This document shows positions 60,702-64,000 of a stretch of 64,000 nt of DNA, in pieces; positions within the stretch are counted from its first letter, which is position 1, and every line of letters starts with the position of its first letter. Source of the DNA: Tabrizicola sp. TH137 (GTDB taxonomy: Bacteria > Pseudomonadota > Alphaproteobacteria > Rhodobacterales > Rhodobacteraceae); NCBI RefSeq assembly GCF_002855575.1, contig NZ_PKRQ01000001.1:372001-436000 (forward strand), in the 5' to 3' direction. The notes under the pieces are model-generated. The model was not told the origin of the DNA and made no database searches. It saw nothing but the letters and a program-made list of their open reading frames with translations. The position numbers and the translations under genes are program-made.

Positions 60702-63221
60702 CTATTCCTGCGCCCGCAGCACCTGCGCCGGTCGCGCCGCCAGGGGCCGCAGCGCGAACAGAAGCCCCGCCGCCATCGTGGCAAAGACACCCCCCGCCAC
60801 GATGGCAAGGGCCGAGACGGGCTCGAAGAAATACTCCGCCTCCATCACAAAGACCATCACCGCCCAGCCGGCAAGGCCCCCCGCCACGATGGCCACGCCC
60901 CCCGCCGCCGCCCCCGTCAGGGCCGACCGCAGCGCGAAACTGGCGAGTATCCGCCCCCGCGTCGCGCCCAGCGTCTTCATCACCGCCGCCTCATAGACCC
61001 GCGCGCGTTCCCCCGCCGCCGCCGCCCCGATCAGCACGACGAACCCGGTCACCAGCGTCGCCGCCGCCGCCCAGGCCGTGGCCGTCGCGATGGCCTGCAA
61101 GGCCTCGGTCACCCGGTCAATCGCCTCGCGGATGCGGATCGCGGTCACGTTGGGATAGGCCTTCGATACATCCCGCAGGATCGCCGCCTCCGCCTCTTCC
61201 GTCGCATAGACCGTCGCGATGAAGGTATGCGGCGCACCTTGCAGGGCCGCCGGGTTCATCGTCATGACAAACCCCATCCCTGCGCTGGAAAAATCCACCT
61301 GACGGAAACTCGTAATGGTCGCCGGGATATCCCGCCCCAGCACATTCACCACCAGCTCGTCCCCCAGCTTCAGCCCGATCTCCTCCGCCTCTTCGGCGGC
61401 AAAGGACACCTGCGCCGGCCCGGTGTAATCGGCAGGCCACCACTCCCCCGCCACCACCTTGGCATTCTCCTGCGGTTCGGCGGAATAGGTGATGCCCCGG
61501 TCACCCCGCACCACCCAATGTTCGCCCGCAACCTCCTTCGCAGGCCGCCCGTTGATCTGGGTCAGCACCGCGCGCAGCATGGGCGCGCTCTCCACCTTGC
61601 TCACCGCCGGGTCATTCTCCATCCGGGCGAGGAAGCCCTCCACCTGATCGGGCTGGATATCGACAAAGAAATAGCTCGGCGCCCGCTCCGGCAGGTCGGT
61701 TTCAATCGCCGCCCGCAGGTTCGCGTCGATCTGCCCCACCGCCGCCAGCACGCTGAGGCCAAGGCCAAGCGACAGGATCACCGCCCCCGCCTCATCCCGC
61801 GGCCCGCCGATGGATGCCAGCGCCAGCCGCAGCGCCACACGCCCCCGCGCCAGCCCCGCCCGCGCCGCCGCCCGCGCCACGCGCCGCAACCCCACCGCCG
61901 CGAAGGCCAGCACGATCAGCGCGCCGATCACGCCCCCCGCCGATCCCAGCGTCAATTCCCAGGTCCCCGAAAACCACACCGCGCCGCCGATCAGCAGCAC
62001 GGCCAGCCCGGCAATCGCCCAGATATGCCGCGCCGCAGGCCACCCCGCCTTGCCCGACCCACGATAGAGCGCCGCCGCCCGCACCCCTTCCGTCCGCGCC
62101 AGCGGCCACAGCGTGAAGAGGAACGCCGTCACCACCCCATAGAACGCCGCCTCGATCAGGGGCAGCGGATAAAGTCCCACCTCCGCCGGGAAGGGCAGCG
62201 CCGCCTCGATCACACCGCCAAAGATCAACGGCACCGATGCCCCCAGCGCCAGACCGATGGCCACCCCCAGCCCCGCCAGAACCCCGATCTGCATCAGGTA
62301 GATGCGGAAGATCAGCCGCCCCTCGGCCCCAAGGGTTTTCAGCGTGGCAATGGTCGCCACCTTCCCCTCCAGATAGGCCCGCACCGCCGCCTGAACGCCC
62401 ACGCCGCCCACGGCAAGGCCCGCGATCCCCACAAGGATCAGGAAAGACCCGATCCGGTCCACGAACCGCTCCACCCCCGGCGCGGCGCGGCGGCTGTCCT
62501 GCCAGCGCATCCCGGCATCGGCAAACTCCGCCTCCGCCCGCCGCTCCATCTCGGCAAGGTCCGTGCCCACAGGCAGCACCAGCCGGTATTCCGTCTCGAA
62601 CAGCGACCCCGGCTCCAACAGCCCCGACCCGGCCAGATCGGCCGTCCGCACTATCGTCCGCGGCCCCAGCGAAAACCCGCCATTCGCGCTGTCCGGTTCC
62701 CGCAGCAGCACGCCACCCAGCCGGAACTCGCCCACGCCCATCCGCACCGGATCGCCCAGCGTCAGCCCCAGCCGATCCACCAGAACCTTGTCCATCACAA
62801 GGCCCGCCCGGCCATCGACCACGGCCAGCGCCTCGGGCAAGGTTCCCGCCTCCAGCACCACCGACCCCAGCAGCGGATAGGCATCATCCACCGCCTTGAC
62901 CTGCGTCAGCGCCGTCTCCTCGCCCACCACCACCATGGACCGGAAATCCACGATCTCCGACACCCGGTCGGAAACCCCTTCCATCCAGGCCCGCTCCTCT
63001 TCCGTGGCAAAGCGATAGGTGAACTCCATCTGCGCATCACCGCCCAGCAGCACCGCGCCCTGATCGCTCAGCCCCTGCTGGATCGCCGCCCGCACCAGCC
63101 CCACGGCGGCAATCGCCGCCACGCCCAGCGCAAGACAGGCCAGAAAGACCCGAAACCCCTTCACCCCCCCGCGCAATTCGCGCCGGGCAATCGTCCAGGC
63201 CAGTCTCAGATCGGGGCTCAC
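60702..63221 (-). CDS. ABC transporter permease (YbbP/FtsX family)
   Basis: An 839-residue permease with the double-FtsX layout of YbbP: an N-terminal span (VFLACLALGVAAIAAVGLV), a periplasmic domain (about 45-250), a central set of about seven spans (FLILVGIAGLAVGGVGVQAA through VTAFLFTLWPLARTEG and ILSLGLGLSVLAAVGQ), a second periplasmic domain and three final spans ending ALRPLAARPAQVLRAQE. YbbAP-type transporters export unknown hydrophobic substrates or act on lipids. The start overlaps the ATPase stop by 4 bases, so the two form an operon. Confidence 0.88.
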   Translation of the reverse strand: MSPDLRLAWTIARRELRGGVKGFRVFLACLALGVAAIAAVGLVRAAIQQGLSDQGAVLLGGDAQMEFTYRFATEEERAWMEGVSDRVSEIVDFRSMVVVGEETALTQVKAVDDAYPLLGSVVLEAGTLPEALAVVDGRAGLVMDKVLVDRLGLTLGDPVRMGVGEFRLGGVLLREPDSANGGFSLGPRTIVRTADLAGSGLLEPGSLFETEYRLVLPVGTDLAEMERRAEAEFADAGMRWQDSRRAAPGVERFVDRIGSFLILVGIAGLAVGGVGVQAAVRAYLEGKVATIATLKTLGAEGRLIFRIYLMQIGVLAGLGVAIGLALGASVPLIFGGVIEAALPFPAEVGLYPLPLIEAAFYGVVTAFLFTLWPLARTEGVRAAALYRGSGKAGWPAARHIWAIAGLAVLLIGGAVWFSGTWELTLGSAGGVIGALIVLAFAAVGLRRVARAAARAGLARGRVALRLALASIGGPRDEAGAVILSLGLGLSVLAAVGQIDANLRAAIETDLPERAPSYFFVDIQPDQVEGFLARMENDPAVSKVESAPMLRAVLTQINGRPAKEVAGEHWVVRGDRGITYSAEPQENAKVVAGEWWPADYTGPAQVSFAAEEAEEIGLKLGDELVVNVLGRDIPATITSFRQVDFSSAGMGFVMTMNPAALQGAPHTFIATVYATEEAEAAILRDVSKAYPNVTAIRIREAIDRVTEALQAIATATAWAAAATLVTGFVVLIGAAAAGERARVYEAAVMKTLGATRGRILASFALRSALTGAAAGGVAIVAGGLAGWAVMVFVMEAEYFFEPVSALAIVAGGVFATMAAGLLFALRPLAARPAQVLRAQE

Positions 63222-63916
63222 GCCGCCACCTCCGGCTGAACCACCCGCCCATCCGCCAGCCGCACCACCCGGTCACAGCGCGCCGCCAGTTCCGGCGCAT
63301 GGGTCACCAGAACCAGCGTCGCCCCATGCCGGTCGCGCAAGCCGAACAGCAGGTCCATGATCGCCTGCCCGTTCACCCCATCCAGGTTCCCCGTCGGCTC
63401 ATCCGCCAGCAGGATCGCCGGTCGCGGCGCCGCCGCCCGCGCCAGCGCCACGCGCTGCTGCTCGCCCCCCGACATCTGGCTCGGGTAATGCCCCATCCGC
63501 TTGCCCAGACCCACGGCCTGCAACTCCGCCTCCGCTCGGGCAAAGGCATCCGGCACCCCCATCAACTCCAGGGGCACCGCCACATTCTCCAGCGCCGTCA
63601 TCGTGGGCATCAGATGGAAGGACTGGAACACCACCCCCATCTTCCCCCGCCGGAACCGCGCCAGCCCATCCTCATCCATCGCCGTCAGGTCCTGCCCCAG
63701 GGCGCGCACCTCGCCCCCCGTGGCCCGCTCCAGCCCCCCCATCAGCATCAACAGCGACGATTTCCCCGAACCCGACGGCCCGATCAGCCCAACCGTCTCG
63801 CCCGCATGAACTTCCAGTGATATGCCCTTGAGGATATCGACCGGCCCCGCATTTCCCGCCAAAGTCAACCGAACGTCCCTTAGCGCCAGAACCGCACCGA
63901 GCACCGCATCCGCCAT
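63218..63916 (-). CDS. ABC transporter ATP-binding protein (YbbA/LolD-like)
   Basis: A 232-residue ATPase: Walker A GPSGSGKSS, Q-loop VFQSFHLMPTMTA, signature MSGGEQQRVALARA, Walker B ILLADEPTGNLD and H-loop LVTHAPELAARC are all present in order. The pattern is closest to YbbA, partner of the YbbP-type permease encoded immediately downstream. ATG 63916 is the preferred start; an extended frame to 63979 would run into the opposite strand gene. Together the two genes make a complete exporter. Confidence 0.92.
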   Translation of the reverse strand: MADAVLGAVLALRDVRLTLAGNAGPVDILKGISLEVHAGETVGLIGPSGSGKSSLLMLMGGLERATGGEVRALGQDLTAMDEDGLARFRRGKMGVVFQSFHLMPTMTALENVAVPLELMGVPDAFARAEAELQAVGLGKRMGHYPSQMSGGEQQRVALARAAAPRPAILLADEPTGNLDGVNGQAIMDLLFGLRDRHGATLVLVTHAPELAARCDRVVRLADGRVVQPEVAA

Positions 63917-63962
63917 GAAAATCGCCTTCCAACTGTCCAGTGCCACATATGGCGCGCGCCAC

Positions 63963-64000
63963 ATGTTCCGCAACATCACATTGGCGACAGCCCTTGTAAC
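63963..64000 (+). CDS. Start of a divergent gene, possibly arylesterase TesA (partial)
   Basis: ATG 63963 opens MFRNITLATALV, a signal-peptide-like start cut by the window end. In related genomes and in E. coli an arylesterase/GDSL gene (tesA) lies divergent from ybbA, which makes this assignment plausible but unproven. Only 12 codons are visible. Confidence 0.4.
   Translation, partial: MFRNITLATALV

Noticed and set aside
61227-63239. A 670-codon plus-strand open frame opposite the ABC permease
   Set aside because: Composition is His/Arg/Pro-rich and shows no fold; the permease on the other strand is complete.

Overview
The window is very GC-rich, almost every gene shows strong G/C third-position bias, and its gene families point to an alphaproteobacterium of the Rhodobacteraceae (Rhodobacter, Gemmobacter or Tabrizicola type). 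The main markers are rnc-era-recO, an opgG-opgI-opgH-opgC set laid out as in Rhodobacter sphaeroides, a DddQ-like DMSP lyase, Hint-domain exoproteins, and intergenic palindromes of the kind common in this family. All functions are inferred from sequence reading; no searches were run.

Layout. 0-2.3 kb: end of rnc, era, a DUF1491 gene and recO. 2.3-6.2 kb: two tandem DMT exporters, then the two halves of MnmC as separate divergent genes (MnmD methyltransferase and FAD oxidoreductase). 6.3-8.2 kb: cobD and cbiB (cobalamin). 8.3-10.4 kb: a lytic transglycosylase, a DMSP-lyase-like cupin and a tiny membrane ORF behind a near-perfect Shine-Dalgarno. 10.4-14.3 kb: smc. 14.3-16.7 kb: two repeat arrays flanking a GFA-family gene and a GNAT gene. 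16.7-26.3 kb: a flavin reductase, a hybrid histidine kinase divergent from opgGIHC (osmoregulated periplasmic glucans), an aldo/keto reductase and a receiver-only regulator.

26.3-36.0 kb is the most intriguing block. It holds minus-strand groups for a UPF0104-type membrane protein, an LtaS-like sulfatase and a CDP-alcohol phosphotransferase; then an MDR dehydrogenase, a PTPS/QueD-like protein lacking its catalytic residues, a methyltransferase and a RibD-like reductase; then a glycosyltransferase and an inositol-monophosphatase-family enzyme. An FkbM methyltransferase and a cytochrome b561 gene sit among them on the plus strand. It may be a pterin-related or glyco/phospholipid biosynthetic locus.

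36.0-37.9 kb is an AT-richer islet (zinc-ribbon methyltransferase, IS3 remnant) abutting the 3' end of an elongator tRNA-Met that carries a mispaired acceptor stem. 38-46 kb: a hydantoinase A homologue, a compact RpoN, a SelD fusion convergent with selU (2-selenouridine trait), and argE. 46.2-52.3 kb: a secreted protein, a lipoprotein and three Hint-domain proteins, two of which have a choice-of-anchor-L-type N-terminus. 52.5-60.7 kb: dapE, a GNAT gene, rnr, a second lytic transglycosylase, a YcaQ-type DNA glycosylase and a cation/proton antiporter gene interrupted by two in-frame stops. 60.7-64 kb: a YbbAP-type ABC exporter and the probable start of a divergent arylesterase gene.
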